Shown here one piece after another: positions 53,184 through 62,541 of a stretch of 64,000 bases of DNA. Source of the stretch: an uncultured Granulosicoccus sp. (GTDB lineage Bacteria; Pseudomonadota; Gammaproteobacteria; Granulosicoccales; Granulosicoccaceae); the NCBI GenBank assembly GCA_947495035.1, contig CANLXI010000001.1:1-64000 (forward strand). The letters are read 5' to 3'. The notes below the pieces were generated by a model that saw nothing but the letters and a program-made list of their open reading frames with translations, ran no database searches and was not told where the DNA came from. How positions within the stretch are numbered: the first letter of the stretch is position 1; every line of letters starts with the position of its first letter. Made by a program: the position numbers and the translations under genes.

Positions 53184-56100
53184 GTGCGCAGCGACTATTC
53201 GACACAATGGGTGACTCCTGCCGTCAAGGAGCAGGTTGAGCAGGTTCTGCAATCCCTTGAACCGGACGATGCCCAACGGGACCTGCTGCAGCGCTGGCTG
53301 CTGCTGGTCTGCGCGGCCAGCCCCTATCTGCTGCGGGTGGCTCTGCAATACCCGGCAGCCGTGCAGCGATTGTTGCAGCAGGGTGTCCTGCTGCCTGATG
53401 CGCCGTCGCCCACGCTGGAAGAGCTGCGCAGCGAAGTCCAGACCGACTGGCAGAGTGTGCTGGAGAAATCTGCCGTGACGCCGGACAGCAAGCAACGGGA
53501 AACCGCCCAGCTGCAGGTGCTGCGGCAGTTTCGGCATCGCCAGCTGTTTCGCATCCTGTGGAACGATCTCACCGGCGTGGCGGAGCTGTTCCGGACACTG
53601 GAAGATCTGTCCATACTGGCCGATGCCTGCGTCATCACCGCTGAGCAGTGGTCGCATGAGGAACTGGTCGAGCGCTTCGGCGAGCCACTTGGTGCCGATG
53701 GTCGGCCGCAGCGCCTGATCGTTCTCGGCATGGGCAAGCTGGGCGGTTACGAACTCAATGTCTCGTCCGACATCGATCTGATCTACCTGTTTGCCGATTC
53801 CGGTGAAACCACAGGGCGTGAAGGCGGCAAGGGTGTGATCGACAACTCGGAATTCTTCCGCCGACTCGGGCAGAGACTGACCCGTCTGCTCAACAATACG
53901 ACCGTCGATGGCTTCGTGTACCGCGTCGATACCCGACTCCGGCCGTTTGGCGAGAGCGGGCCGCTGGTGATGAATCTCGATGGGCTGGAGAATTACTACC
54001 TGACGCAGGCGCGTGACTGGGAGCGCTACGCCATGATCAAGGCGCGTGCAATCACCGGTCTGCCGAAAGACATCGAGGATTACCAGGCACTGGTCACACC
54101 ATTCGTGTACCGCCGTTATCTGGACTACAACGCTTTCGACGCCCTGCGAGATCTGAAGCGCAAGATTGCCCTGTCGGTACGGCAGAAAGGACTGAAGGAC
54201 AATATCAAGCTGGGAGCCGGCGGTATTCGTGAGGTCGAGTTCATCGGTCAGGCCTTCCAGCTGGTACGCGGTGGTCGAGATACGCGACTGCGCAGCCGCT
54301 CCATCGTGGCAGTGCTCCAACAACTGGCTCATCAGAAACTGCTGGAACAGGAGGAAGTGGATGGCCTGCTGGCCGCCTATGCCTACCTGCGGCGCGTGGA
54401 AAATGCGGTACAGATGATGCGCGACGAACAGGTGCACAGCCTGCCGGACGACGATGAAGACCGACAGCGTCTGATCGCCATCATGGATGCGCCGGACTGG
54501 CAGACCTTCCAGCAGACGCTGGCAGTGCATCAGCAATGTGTCTCGGAGAGTTTCACCGGTCTGTTCGAAGTGGAAGAGGCTGTCGGCAGCAGCACGCCAG
54601 AACCCGGTGACAGCTCATCGGACGCGGCGGCCTCGGAACAGAACTCGGGACAGGCGTCCTTCGAGGTGCGCCAGGCACGTGTGGAAGAGACCTGGAGATT
54701 CATCAGTACGGCGGATGTCGACGATGAGGAACGCGGCACCGCCTTGCGCCAGTGCGGCTTCGAGCCCGATGAGGAAATGCTGAGTGCGGTGTCGGGCATC
54801 AGCCGTGGCGGTTTCTATCAGCGTCTGACAGCGGAAAGCAAGGAGCGGGTGGAGCGCGTGGTGCCGATGATCATGCTGCATTCGCTGGATACGGCGGCCC
54901 CGTCAGCGACTCTGGTGCGTTGTCTGGCTCTGGTCAGAACCGTCGCCGGTCGAAGTGGTTATCTGCAGGTGCTGGGTGACCAGCCAGCGGCCTTGGCACG
55001 ACTCGTCAAGCTGTTCTCGGAGAGCCGCTGGCTGGCGAATTTCGTGCTGCGCCAGCCCATGGTCATCGACGAGCTGCTGATCGGCCCCGGCGCCGTGCTG
55101 TACCCGGACAGCGAGGCGGTGCGCACGAATGTACTGGAACAGCTGGAACGCCTGCGGGATGCCGATCTGGAGGTGCAGATGGACAGCCTGCGCCACTACA
55201 GGCAGAGCCGCGAGATGCGACTTGCCTGTGCCAGGCTCGATGGCACGCTGACCCTCATGCAGGTCAGTGACCAGCTCAGCTGGCTGGCCGAGGCGCTGAT
55301 AGAGGTGGTGCTGGAGCTGGTCAAGGCACCATTGCTTGCCCGGCACGGCGCACCGCAGTGCTGTCCACACGAAGATGACGGGGCTGGTCGGCGCGATACC
55401 AGCCTGGGCATCATCGCCTATGGCAAGCTGGGTGGCCTGGAGCTGGGCTTCGGGTCCGATCTGGATCTGGTGTTCCTGCATGACAGCTGTGGCGGTTCGC
55501 AGCAGACGGCGGGTGAGAAGAGCATCGACAACTCGGTGTTCTATGCGCGTCTGGCGCAGAAATTCGTGCACTTCATGAGCACCACAACGCCCGCCGGCGT
55601 GTTGTACGACATTGATCTGCGCTTGCGCCCCAATGGCAGTTCAGGGGTGCTGGTCACTGGCGTGGAGGCTTTCGGCAACTACCAGCGCGGCGATGCCTGG
55701 ACCTGGGAGCATCAGGCCCTGATGCGCGCGCGCGTGGTGCTGGGCAGCCAGTCCCTGCGCCAGCAGTTCGAGCAGATACGTCTGGGAGTCCTGGCGCAGC
55801 CCCGCTCCGAATCGGAACTGCGCGAAGCGGTGGCCAGCATGCGCGAACGCATGCGGGTTTCTCTGGGCACCAACCAGAGCGACGTCATGCATCTGAAGCA
55901 GGATGCTGGTGGGGTGGCCGATATCGAATTCATCGTGCAGTATCTGGTACTGGCGTATTCCGCCAAGTTCCCGGAACTGCTCAGCTACACTGACAACATT
56001 CGCGTACTGGACGTTGTGGAAGGGCTGCAGTTGATGGACGAAGCCGATGTTCGGCTGATGCGAGACAGCTATCTGGAGCTGCGCGATCGCCTGCACCGGC

Positions 56101-56219
56101 AGGCACTGCAGGAAGCGTCGTCGACAGTGCCACTGGACGATGTGCTGATCCGGCTGCGAGACGATGTCATCGAGTTGAAGACGCGCGTGCTCGGACCGGC
56201 GCCAGCGTCTATGCAGTAG
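53184..56219 (+). CDS. glnE: Bifunctional glutamine-synthetase adenylyltransferase/deadenylase
   Basis: About 1011 residues from GTG 53184; a TTG at 53154 gives ten more. Two nucleotidyltransferase halves are visible: GMGKLGGYELNVSSDIDLIYL near residue 185 (deadenylase) and AYGKLGGLELGFGSDLDLVFL near residue 750 (adenylyltransferase). A segment near 470-510, rich in Ser/Glu, links them. GlnE adjusts glutamine synthetase to nitrogen status via PII. A single gene with its usual length; the next gene follows 38 bases on. Confidence 0.96.
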   Translation: MRSDYSTQWVTPAVKEQVEQVLQSLEPDDAQRDLLQRWLLLVCAASPYLLRVALQYPAAVQRLLQQGVLLPDAPSPTLEELRSEVQTDWQSVLEKSAVTPDSKQRETAQLQVLRQFRHRQLFRILWNDLTGVAELFRTLEDLSILADACVITAEQWSHEELVERFGEPLGADGRPQRLIVLGMGKLGGYELNVSSDIDLIYLFADSGETTGREGGKGVIDNSEFFRRLGQRLTRLLNNTTVDGFVYRVDTRLRPFGESGPLVMNLDGLENYYLTQARDWERYAMIKARAITGLPKDIEDYQALVTPFVYRRYLDYNAFDALRDLKRKIALSVRQKGLKDNIKLGAGGIREVEFIGQAFQLVRGGRDTRLRSRSIVAVLQQLAHQKLLEQEEVDGLLAAYAYLRRVENAVQMMRDEQVHSLPDDDEDRQRLIAIMDAPDWQTFQQTLAVHQQCVSESFTGLFEVEEAVGSSTPEPGDSSSDAAASEQNSGQASFEVRQARVEETWRFISTADVDDEERGTALRQCGFEPDEEMLSAVSGISRGGFYQRLTAESKERVERVVPMIMLHSLDTAAPSATLVRCLALVRTVAGRSGYLQVLGDQPAALARLVKLFSESRWLANFVLRQPMVIDELLIGPGAVLYPDSEAVRTNVLEQLERLRDADLEVQMDSLRHYRQSREMRLACARLDGTLTLMQVSDQLSWLAEALIEVVLELVKAPLLARHGAPQCCPHEDDGAGRRDTSLGIIAYGKLGGLELGFGSDLDLVFLHDSCGGSQQTAGEKSIDNSVFYARLAQKFVHFMSTTTPAGVLYDIDLRLRPNGSSGVLVTGVEAFGNYQRGDAWTWEHQALMRARVVLGSQSLRQQFEQIRLGVLAQPRSESELREAVASMRERMRVSLGTNQSDVMHLKQDAGGVADIEFIVQYLVLAYSAKFPELLSYTDNIRVLDVVEGLQLMDEADVRLMRDSYLELRDRLHRQALQEASSTVPLDDVLIRLRDDVIELKTRVLGPAPASMQ

Positions 56220-56257
56220 ACTAGCGCCCTGAATGCTTTTCACAGGTCTACAGGTTC

Positions 56258-56509
56258 ATGCAACAGCCCAACGCCCAGACATTCGTTGAAGTCACCCGAG
56301 ACGAATTGCCGATTCATTGCCCCACACCTGACAGCTCGCTGTGGAACAGTCATCCGCGCGTGTACATACCCCTGGACGATTCTCCGGAAGCCTCCTGCGC
56401 CTACTGTGGCACGGTCTATCGACTGGTTACCGAAAAGTCCGTCACAGCCGCAAGGCTTGCCGGGGATGACGGCAGTGCCGAGCGTGCGGAATCAGCACCT
56501 GACGCTTGA
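56258..56509 (+). CDS. zf-CHCC zinc-finger protein
   Basis: 83 residues. The Cys/His set (IHCPTP, NSHPRVYIPL, SCAYCGTVYRL) matches the zf-CHCC family related to the mitochondrial NDUFS6 subunit. Likely a small zinc-binding protein whose role in bacteria is not established. Its stop overlaps the kdkA start (TTGA). Confidence 0.88.
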   Translation: MQQPNAQTFVEVTRDELPIHCPTPDSSLWNSHPRVYIPLDDSPEASCAYCGTVYRLVTEKSVTAARLAGDDGSAERAESAPDA

Positions 56510-57282
56510 GCGATTCCATCGTCACGGAGTACCCTGCACGATTTCCCGGCGTCGTCTGGCGCCATTGTGCGGATTCGCCTCTGCCGTTCGACCCGATCGT
56601 CTTCGATGAGGTGCAACTGGCCCAGCGACAGTTGCTGACAGGACAGGCGGGCGCCGGCCGGGGCAATACCTTCTTCTTCACCCTGAATGACGAGCCATTG
56701 GTGTTGCGCCACTATCGCCGCGGTGGTCTGGCGCAGAAATTGAGCAGGCAGCACTATCTGTACACCGGGCTGGAGCGGACCCGGGCGATGCGCGAGTTTG
56801 CCGTTCTGGTGGAGCTTTGCCAGTTGTCATTAGCGGTGTCTCGACCCCATGCCTGCAGGGTGGTGCGGCGTGGCGCCTTCTATCAGGCGAGTCTCGTGAC
56901 CCATCGCATAGACGGTCAGACTCTTGCCGAGTCACTGTCCGGCAAGGCTGGACATCGGGAGCCACAAGCACTGACGTGGAAGAATGCGGGCGACGTGATT
57001 GCCCGAATGCATGCTGCCGGTGTGCTGCACGCGGACCTCAATGCGCACAACATCCTGTTTGATGATGCGGCTCGGGTATCACTGATCGACTTTGATCGGG
57101 CGCGGCATCGCCCGCTGCCTGCCGGTGACCCGGCCAGCGGCTGGTGCCAGGCCAATATCGACCGCCTGCGCCGATCGATCCTGAAGGTGGCGGCTGATGG
57201 TGTGGATTCTGCCAGCGGATTTGCCATGCTGGAACAGCAATGGCGAGAGACCCTGCGTCAGTCGATTTCCCCGCGTTCGTAA
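56506..57282 (+). CDS. kdkA: 3-deoxy-D-manno-octulosonic acid kinase
   Basis: 258 residues from a TTG that overlaps the preceding stop. It has the RIO/KdkA-type kinase fold: VLRHYRRGGLAQKL near the ATP-binding lysine region, HADLNAHNILFDD (175-187, catalytic Asp) and IDFDRAR (194-200). KdkA phosphorylates Kdo at O-4 in the LPS inner core. The context matches the waaA gene about 650 bases away on the opposite strand, which adds Kdo. Confidence 0.9.
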   Translation: MSDSIVTEYPARFPGVVWRHCADSPLPFDPIVFDEVQLAQRQLLTGQAGAGRGNTFFFTLNDEPLVLRHYRRGGLAQKLSRQHYLYTGLERTRAMREFAVLVELCQLSLAVSRPHACRVVRRGAFYQASLVTHRIDGQTLAESLSGKAGHREPQALTWKNAGDVIARMHAAGVLHADLNAHNILFDDAARVSLIDFDRARHRPLPAGDPASGWCQANIDRLRRSILKVAADGVDSASGFAMLEQQWRETLRQSISPRS

Positions 57283-57446
57283 CGCAGCAGATAGTTTTTC
57301 ATGAAGCGCCGGATTTCACGTGATGCGGATGTGTCCACATCCTTGCAGGCGGCCACGAACTGATCACGCAGTTCCTTGTCCAGTCGAATGACCAGCTGTG
57401 CTTCCTTGTTGCTCTTGGCCTTCTTGGTACCGTTTTCTTTGGGCAT
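57258..57446 (-). CDS. Small ribbon-helix-helix-like protein
   Basis: 62 residues, strongly charged. AQLVIRLDKELRDQFVAACKDVDTSASREIRRFMKNYL follows the strand-helix-helix pattern of Arc/MetJ-type DNA-binding proteins. Its end overlaps kdkA tail-to-tail by 25 bases. No toxin gene is adjacent, so it need not be an antitoxin. A DNA-binding role is inferred. Confidence 0.6.
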   Translation of the reverse strand: MPKENGTKKAKSNKEAQLVIRLDKELRDQFVAACKDVDTSASREIRRFMKNYLLRYERGEID

Positions 57447-57525
57447 TCCGGGATCGCCTGGCTGATGTTGGCGTCACGCCAGCGGTGACGTTATCACGAC
57501 TGTGCCGGTTTATGAAACGAACCTT

Positions 57526-57549
57526 CCATCCGGCCAGCAGGCCGGATGG
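57526..57549 (-). terminator. Hairpin downstream of the histone-like gene (10-bp stem)
   Basis: CCATCCGGCC and GGCCGGATGG form a perfect 10-bp stem with loop TGCT on the minus-strand RNA. It lies between the histone-like gene and the ribbon-helix-helix gene on the same strand. No U-run follows, so it may be a pause/stabiliser or a weak terminator. Confidence 0.5.
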
Positions 57550-57554
57550 CGGAG

Positions 57555-57579
57555 GATCAGGTCATTGGTCAACCTGATC
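57555..57579 (-). terminator. Second hairpin downstream of the histone-like gene
   Basis: GATCAGGT and ACCTGATC form a perfect 8-bp stem with a nine-base loop. It is the first of two stem-loops met after the histone-like stop at 57602. Paired hairpins like these could end the short, probably abundant, transcript. Confidence 0.5.
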
Positions 57580-57601
57580 ACGGTTCAAGCAAACCGACGG
57601 C

Positions 57602-57799
57602 TTATTTCGCTTTCTTGGCAACTTTGCGAGCAGCCTTGCGTGCCTTGCCGTTCTTGCCTTTCTTGACGGGCTTCAGAGCAGCCTTGGTGGCTTTCTTGAC
57701 GACCTTGCTCTTCTTGGACTTCACGCCAACGCTCTTGACTGCCTTGCGAGCCAGCTTCTTGGCGATGGACTTGGCTTTCTTGTTGGATACTTTTGACAT
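57602..57799 (-). CDS. Histone H1-like lysine/alanine-rich basic protein
   Basis: 65 residues from ATG 57799: MSKVSNKKAKSIAKKL followed by repeats of KA, AKK and VKK. More than a third of residues are Lys. Such low-complexity proteins coat DNA non-specifically and are likened to eukaryotic H1 tails. The TopA in this window also ends with a similar Lys/Ala tail. I prefer this start over one at 57862 because the extra N-terminus is unrelated in composition. Confidence 0.8.
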   Translation of the reverse strand: MSKVSNKKAKSIAKKLARKAVKSVGVKSKKSKVVKKATKAALKPVKKGKNGKARKAARKVAKKAK

Positions 57800-57931
57800 G
57801 ACGATTTCTCTTGTCTGATTGATGGGAGAACGAATCTTAGTGTATATACAAATGATATTCAACGTATATCGTCAGTCGGTACGTTAAATTCAGGTAATAC
57901 GCCGGAGAAAGTCCGATTCGAGGCCTGCTGC

Positions 57932-59176
57932 TCAGTTCAGCAGCTGCAGGTAGCGTTGCAGTACCCGCCGGCTGTCTTCGGACAGTGCCAGGGCGCGTTG
58001 TCCCATGGCGCGGTAGCTCGATTGTGGATCAGCGGCGTCGAGCAGAAAGCGAATGACCTGATCGGCCGTGTCGACGACGTGAATGGCATCGGACTCACGC
58101 ATCAATTGCATGACGTCATCGAAATTGCCGGTATGCGGACCGACAACGGTAGGGCAGGCGTGACGCGCAGGTTCGAGCATATTGTGTCCGCCTCGCTCGA
58201 TCAGCGAGCCGCCGACGAAAGTGGAGTCTGCATGTTGATACCAGGCTTGCATTTCTCCCAGGGTATCTGCCAGATGGATTCTCTCGTCCTGGCGAGGCTG
58301 CTCACCGGCAGAACGCAGTGATACCCGAATACCCAGGGTTTGCAGATCGCGCTGAATGGCACGGCCTCTTTCCGGATGGCGTGGCGCGATGACCAGAAGC
58401 TGTTCGTCGTCGGCCTGTGCCAGCCAGGCCTCGGCCAGTTGCCGCTCTTCATCATCGTGGGTGGAGGCTGCCAGTACGTAGTCGCGTTGCAGCAGCCGAT
58501 CGGCACTGTCGGGAATCGGCGAATCGGCGTACTTCAGGTTGCCCGCTACCTGTACCCGAGTGGCCTTCGCGCCCAGAGCCACGAAGCGTTCGGCATCGTT
58601 CTGCGAGCGGGCCAGCACCTGCACACCGGACAGAGCCTGTCGATAACTGCTGGCCAGCAGGCCTGTCGATTGTGTACTGGTGCGATCCGACAATCGCCCA
58701 TTGACAAGGGTGAGCTCGATATTGTCATGCGCACAATGTGCATAGAGCCAGGGCCAGATCTCGGTCTCGACGATCCAGCCACGACGCGCTCGCAACTGGG
58801 CCACGAAGCGTCTGCCTGCGCCTGGGAAATCAACGGGTAGGTACTGATGCCGCAGGTCGGGAATGGCCTGTTTCTGCAGCACGGCAGCCCCGGTGGGCGT
58901 GCCCGTGGTGACCAGAAAGACCGTGTCGGGACATTGCGTCTTCCAGGCCCTGATCAGAGGCAGCACCGTCATGATCTCGCCCACCGAGGCGGCATGGACC
59001 CAGAGAGTCTCTTCAGTGTCGCGGGTGGCAGAAGAGCCGACTTCTTGCCGGTAGACGCCGAGCCGCTGCCACCAGTAACGCCAGCCACCGTCCCTGGCCG
59101 CACGCCAGGCGGTATAGGCGAGCAACAGAGGACTCAGTCCGCGTACCAGCAGCCGATAGCGCCACGGCGGTGTCAT
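57932..59176 (-). CDS. waaA: 3-deoxy-D-manno-octulosonic acid transferase
   Basis: 414 residues. An N-terminal membrane-associated helix (about 10-25) precedes a GT30 transferase with WVHAASVGEIMTVLPLI, ETEIWPWLYAHC and the C-terminal GGSLIERGGHNMLEPA region. It adds Kdo to lipid IV-A. The gene overlaps lpxL by four bases in an operon with tolC further upstream. Confidence 0.95.
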   Translation of the reverse strand: MTPPWRYRLLVRGLSPLLLAYTAWRAARDGGWRYWWQRLGVYRQEVGSSATRDTEETLWVHAASVGEIMTVLPLIRAWKTQCPDTVFLVTTGTPTGAAVLQKQAIPDLRHQYLPVDFPGAGRRFVAQLRARRGWIVETEIWPWLYAHCAHDNIELTLVNGRLSDRTSTQSTGLLASSYRQALSGVQVLARSQNDAERFVALGAKATRVQVAGNLKYADSPIPDSADRLLQRDYVLAASTHDDEERQLAEAWLAQADDEQLLVIAPRHPERGRAIQRDLQTLGIRVSLRSAGEQPRQDERIHLADTLGEMQAWYQHADSTFVGGSLIERGGHNMLEPARHACPTVVGPHTGNFDDVMQLMRESDAIHVVDTADQVIRFLLDAADPQSSYRAMGQRALALSEDSRRVLQRYLQLLN

Positions 59177-60084
59177 CGCTTGTAGGGGTTGGGGTGGTCA
59201 GGAGTTGGCGGCTTGAATCGCTTGTGGGCCCACAGATACTGTTCCGGTTGCGTGCGAACCTGAGCCTCCAGGTGATCGTTGACCTGCTGGGTGGCTTGGG
59301 TCAGGTCGCTGGCGTCGAGCGCCAGTGGCGGCTGGAAGGCGAAGACATAGCCGCTGCCATCCGGCTTGCGTTCGGGGATGAAGGGAATGATGGTGGCATC
59401 GGTCATGCGCAGGATGCGCGCAGTGCCACCGGTCGTCAGTACCGGCTGATTGAAGTAGCGGGTCTCGATGCCACCGTGGGAGGCGGCCACACTCTGATCG
59501 GGAGAGTACCAGACGATCTCTCCGTGCTTGAGCCGCCTGACCATCTCGCGGATCCCCTTGTTGTCGATCATGCCTTCCAGGTGGCGCGACCGGTGTTTCA
59601 GCAGATTGGCGGCGAACAGCGGATTCTTCGGGCTGTCATAGACAGCGCGTATCGGCCAGTGTGAGCCGACAACGGCCGCGCACATTTCCAGCAGGGTGAA
59701 GTGCGCCTGCAACAGGATGACTCCCTTGCCTCGGGCCAGTGCGGCATCGACATGATGCTTGCCGGTGATCTCTACCGGACTGATGTGCCGAACGGAGCGA
59801 TACCAGGTCCAGGCGGTCTCGCCGATAGCCATGCCCAGATGTGCAAAGGCAGCGCGGGCCATGGTCTCACGCTCGCTGTCGGACAATTCCGGGAAGGCCA
59901 GCTGCAGATTGATCATGGTGACTCGCCGGCGACTGGCAAAGCCACGGTACATCACTCGGCCGAGACCGCGGCCGATGCGCATCACAGCCGGGTAGGGTAG
60001 CCGAGTCAGCAACCAGAAAAGAGCGAATCCCAGCCACGTCGGCCAGTGACGCGGCGCGAGGTAGTCTCGCGCTTTGAATGACAA
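59173..60084 (-). CDS. lpxL: Lipid A biosynthesis lauroyl/myristoyl acyltransferase
   Basis: 303 residues. One N-terminal membrane helix and the HX4E dyad of this family: His128 and Glu133 in LLQAHFTLLEM. RYFNQPVLTTGGTARILRM precedes the C-terminal part. It adds a secondary acyl chain to Kdo-lipid A, consistent with the neighbouring waaA. Whether laurate or myristate is used cannot be told. Confidence 0.9.
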   Translation of the reverse strand: MSFKARDYLAPRHWPTWLGFALFWLLTRLPYPAVMRIGRGLGRVMYRGFASRRRVTMINLQLAFPELSDSERETMARAAFAHLGMAIGETAWTWYRSVRHISPVEITGKHHVDAALARGKGVILLQAHFTLLEMCAAVVGSHWPIRAVYDSPKNPLFAANLLKHRSRHLEGMIDNKGIREMVRRLKHGEIVWYSPDQSVAASHGGIETRYFNQPVLTTGGTARILRMTDATIIPFIPERKPDGSGYVFAFQPPLALDASDLTQATQQVNDHLEAQVRTQPEQYLWAHKRFKPPTPDHPNPYKR

Positions 60085-60095
60085 GCGCCCGGACC

Positions 60096-61454
60096 CTAGT
60101 CGGACTCGGGCTCGGCCAGAAAGCGGTTGACCGACAGTAGATCGCTCTCGGACAGCGTGCCTGATGCCGCCTTCAGGTTGAGAGTGTTGATGATGTAGTC
60201 GTAGCGGGCACCGGCATAATCCGACCGAGCGCTGAAGGTGTCACGCAATGCCTGCAGCACCTCCACGGAGGTGCGCGTGCCGGCGCGGAAACCGGCTTCG
60301 GTGGCCTCGGCAGACTTGCGGGTCGATTCCAGAGCCTGGCGTAATGCCTTGACACGACTGATCGACGCCTGCACACCGCGGTAGCCATCCCGGGTCTGCT
60401 GGGTGGTGGCACGCTCCTGAGCCAGTAGCTGTTCGCCCGCTGACAGCGCCTCGGCGCGCGCCTGGGCAACCTGTGCGTTGATGCGTCCGCCGGTCAGGAT
60501 GGGAACGCTCAGCTGCAACTTGATTTCTGCCACATCGGAATCGCTGCGCAGTGTCTGATCGGTCGTGTTGGACGCGGCAGTACCAACCAGATCCAGAGTC
60601 GGGTAACGACTGGCGCGCTCGATGGCGACCTGAGTGGTGCTGCTCTCCTCGGCGTAACGGGCGATCAGCAGTTCCAGGTTCTGCTCCAGGGCCTGGTCTA
60701 CCCAGGCATCGATATCGGCAGGTTCCGGTGGCAGCAATGGCAGGTCGTCGGCCAGTTGCGCCAGGGATTCGGTATTCACACCACTGATCAGCACCAGTGC
60801 CTCGCGCGCTGTGGACAGCTGGTTGGAGGCAGCGATTTCCTGAGCGACGGCCAGGTCATGCTGTGCCTGGGCCGAGCGAACATCGGTGATCGGCACCAGT
60901 CCGACATCGTAGCGTCGTTCAGCCTGCTCCAGCTGACGACTGATGGCTTCCAGTTCGGACTGGCTGAACTCGACGATGGCCTGAGAGCGCAGGACTTCGA
61001 AATAGGCCGTGGCCACTCGCAGTATCAACGCCTGCCCCAGTGCAGCGTATTGTGCCTCGGCCTGCAGGACGGTGATCTCCGCCTGGTCCAGCGTCTTGCC
61101 GAAAGCGCGGTTGAACAGGGTCTGACTCAGCGACAGTGACAGCGCGGTATCCTCATAAGGGCCTTCTCCGTCATCGGCCAGGGTCGTCAAACCGGCCTCG
61201 GCGCCAAAGGCCAGCTGCGGCAGGAAAGAGGATCGGGCCGTCGGTATCAGTTGACGCGCAGCTTCCAGATCGTAACGGGCTGCGGAATACTCGGCGTCGT
61301 ACTGGCGAGCCTGCTCGTAGACGTCTTCCAGATCAGTCGCACTGGCTGCACTGCTCCACAGCAGGGGCAGTGCCAGCAGGGCGGAACAGGCCAGACAGGC
61401 GGCAACTCGGGGGCGTGTCGTGCTCGGATCAATCAGTGTTTTCACAGGAATCAT
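60096..61454 (-). CDS. tolC: TolC family outer-membrane efflux protein
   Basis: 452 residues. A signal peptide ends near ASATDLED. The OEP repeats are visible as two coiled-coil halves (about 60-230 and 280-430), with LSLSQTLFNRAFGKTLDQAE and LSVPILTGGRINAQVAQARAE as equivalent positions. It forms the exit duct for tripartite efflux or type I secretion. The gene begins one base from the end of the methyltransferase gene upstream, so they share a transcript. Confidence 0.95.
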   Translation of the reverse strand: MIPVKTLIDPSTTRPRVAACLACSALLALPLLWSSAASATDLEDVYEQARQYDAEYSAARYDLEAARQLIPTARSSFLPQLAFGAEAGLTTLADDGEGPYEDTALSLSLSQTLFNRAFGKTLDQAEITVLQAEAQYAALGQALILRVATAYFEVLRSQAIVEFSQSELEAISRQLEQAERRYDVGLVPITDVRSAQAQHDLAVAQEIAASNQLSTAREALVLISGVNTESLAQLADDLPLLPPEPADIDAWVDQALEQNLELLIARYAEESSTTQVAIERASRYPTLDLVGTAASNTTDQTLRSDSDVAEIKLQLSVPILTGGRINAQVAQARAEALSAGEQLLAQERATTQQTRDGYRGVQASISRVKALRQALESTRKSAEATEAGFRAGTRTSVEVLQALRDTFSARSDYAGARYDYIINTLNLKAASGTLSESDLLSVNRFLAEPESD

Positions 61455-62117
61455 TCAGAAGACAAAGCGGGGAGATTCGGAGGCGAAATTGACCAGCGGG
61501 TCTACGCGGGTTTCGAACAGGCTCTCCTGGCTCCATTCCGTGTCGCGCACGCGAGTCAGCAGAATGGCTTCCATGGCCGGACTCGATTGCTCGCCGATGA
61601 TGGCAAACAGGCGTCCACCGATAGCGAGCTTCCTGCGGTAGAGATCCGGGATGGAAGGGACAGCTCCGCCGAGGACGATGGCGTCATAACTGTCGCGGGC
61701 ATCCCAGGGCGCCGTGGCATCCTGCTGCAGCACGGCGACATTGCTGATGCCCAGGGCCTGCAGCCGGGCAGTGGCACCCTGTGCCAGTTCCGGGATGATC
61801 TCGATGCTGTCTACCTGGCTGGCAAGCCGCGCCAGGCAGGCGGTCAGATAGCCACTACCGGTACCTATCTCCAGAACGGTGTCCGTGACCTGCAGTAGCA
61901 AGGATTGCAGCAGACGGCCGTCGACGGTCGGCTTGAACAGGGATTGGCCGTGTCCGATCGGCAGCTGGAAATCGCTGTAGGCAACGCCGGTATGGGACGG
62001 GTCGACAAAATTCTCGCGAGGGATCTGTGATAGAACATCGAGAACACGTTGATCGAGTACGTCCCAGGGGCGTACCTGCTGTTCGATCATGTTGCTGCGG
62101 GCTTGCTGTAGATCCAT
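61455..62117 (-). CDS. Protein-L-isoaspartate O-methyltransferase-like protein
   Basis: 220 residues. The SAM motif VLEIGTGSGYLTACLARL is of the PCMT type, and NMIEQQVRPWDVLDQRVL opens the protein like other family members next to tolC. The substrate-side motif (GHGQSLFKPTVDGRL) differs from the QTISQP motif of true Pcm, so it may methylate something else. Immediately upstream of tolC. Confidence 0.82.
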   Translation of the reverse strand: MDLQQARSNMIEQQVRPWDVLDQRVLDVLSQIPRENFVDPSHTGVAYSDFQLPIGHGQSLFKPTVDGRLLQSLLLQVTDTVLEIGTGSGYLTACLARLASQVDSIEIIPELAQGATARLQALGISNVAVLQQDATAPWDARDSYDAIVLGGAVPSIPDLYRRKLAIGGRLFAIIGEQSSPAMEAILLTRVRDTEWSQESLFETRVDPLVNFASESPRFVF

Positions 62118-62249
62118 TGGAGTGCCAGGTAGTCTGAGATTGAATCCGAAGCGCTCGCGAAATCATCCAGCAAAGCGCCATCCGGGTCGAATTATAGGGC
62201 AAGCAGCCGCTCCAGTCGTACCATGCTGTAACAAGCTTGCTCTGTCCGT

Positions 62250-62276
62250 CATTCGTGAGCGGTATTCATGAATGAG
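62250..62276 (-). terminator. Stem-loop after the cold-shock gene
   Basis: TCATTCGTGAG (62250-62260) and TTCATGAATGA (62266-62276) can pair over 11 positions, including two wobble pairs, with a five-base loop. It begins 15 bases after the csp stop and lies before the methyltransferase gene; it could end the csp transcript, though no T-run follows. Confidence 0.5.
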
Positions 62277-62290
62277 GGGAGGAATACGAC

Positions 62291-62494
62291 CTACTGTGCG
62301 ATGACGCTCGTCGCCTGGGGGCCCTTGGCGCCGGCTTCGACCTCGAAGGTCACTTTCTGGCCCTCGCTCAGCGTCTTGAAGCCTTCGCCTTCGATGGCTG
62401 AAAAATGGACGAAGACATCATCGCCGCCGTCATCCTGTGTCAGAAACCCGAATCCCTTGGACTCGTTGAACCATTTGACTGTACCTGTCGCCAT
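62291..62494 (-). CDS. Cold-shock protein (CspA family)
   Basis: 67 residues. [18 protein letters not shown] (RNP1) and DVFVHFSAI (RNP2) are intact, giving an OB-fold nucleic-acid chaperone that melts RNA structure. GAGAGG lies 11 bases before the ATG. A long leader with a perfect palindrome (62524-62541) sits upstream, fitting the structured leaders known for csp genes. Confidence 0.97.
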   Translation of the reverse strand: MATGTVKWFNESKGFGFLTQDDGGDDVFVHFSAIEGEGFKTLSEGQKVTFEVEAGAKGPQATSVIAQ

Positions 62495-62523
62495 GTCCTT
62501 GCCTCTCGTGTTGTCGATGGAGA

Positions 62524-62541
62524 CAGACAGGTACCTGTCTG
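62524..62541. promoter_or_regulatory. 18-bp perfect palindrome in the csp leader
   Basis: CAGACAGGTACCTGTCTG is fully self-complementary and ends 30 bases before the csp start. In RNA it could only make a tight hairpin with part of the sequence as loop, so a protein operator is also possible. It is a candidate temperature- or stress-responsive control site. Confidence 0.55.

Noticed and set aside
53148..54536. 462-codon minus-strand frame opposite glnE
   Set aside because: Antisense to the GlnE N-terminal nucleotidyltransferase domain with no domain of its own.
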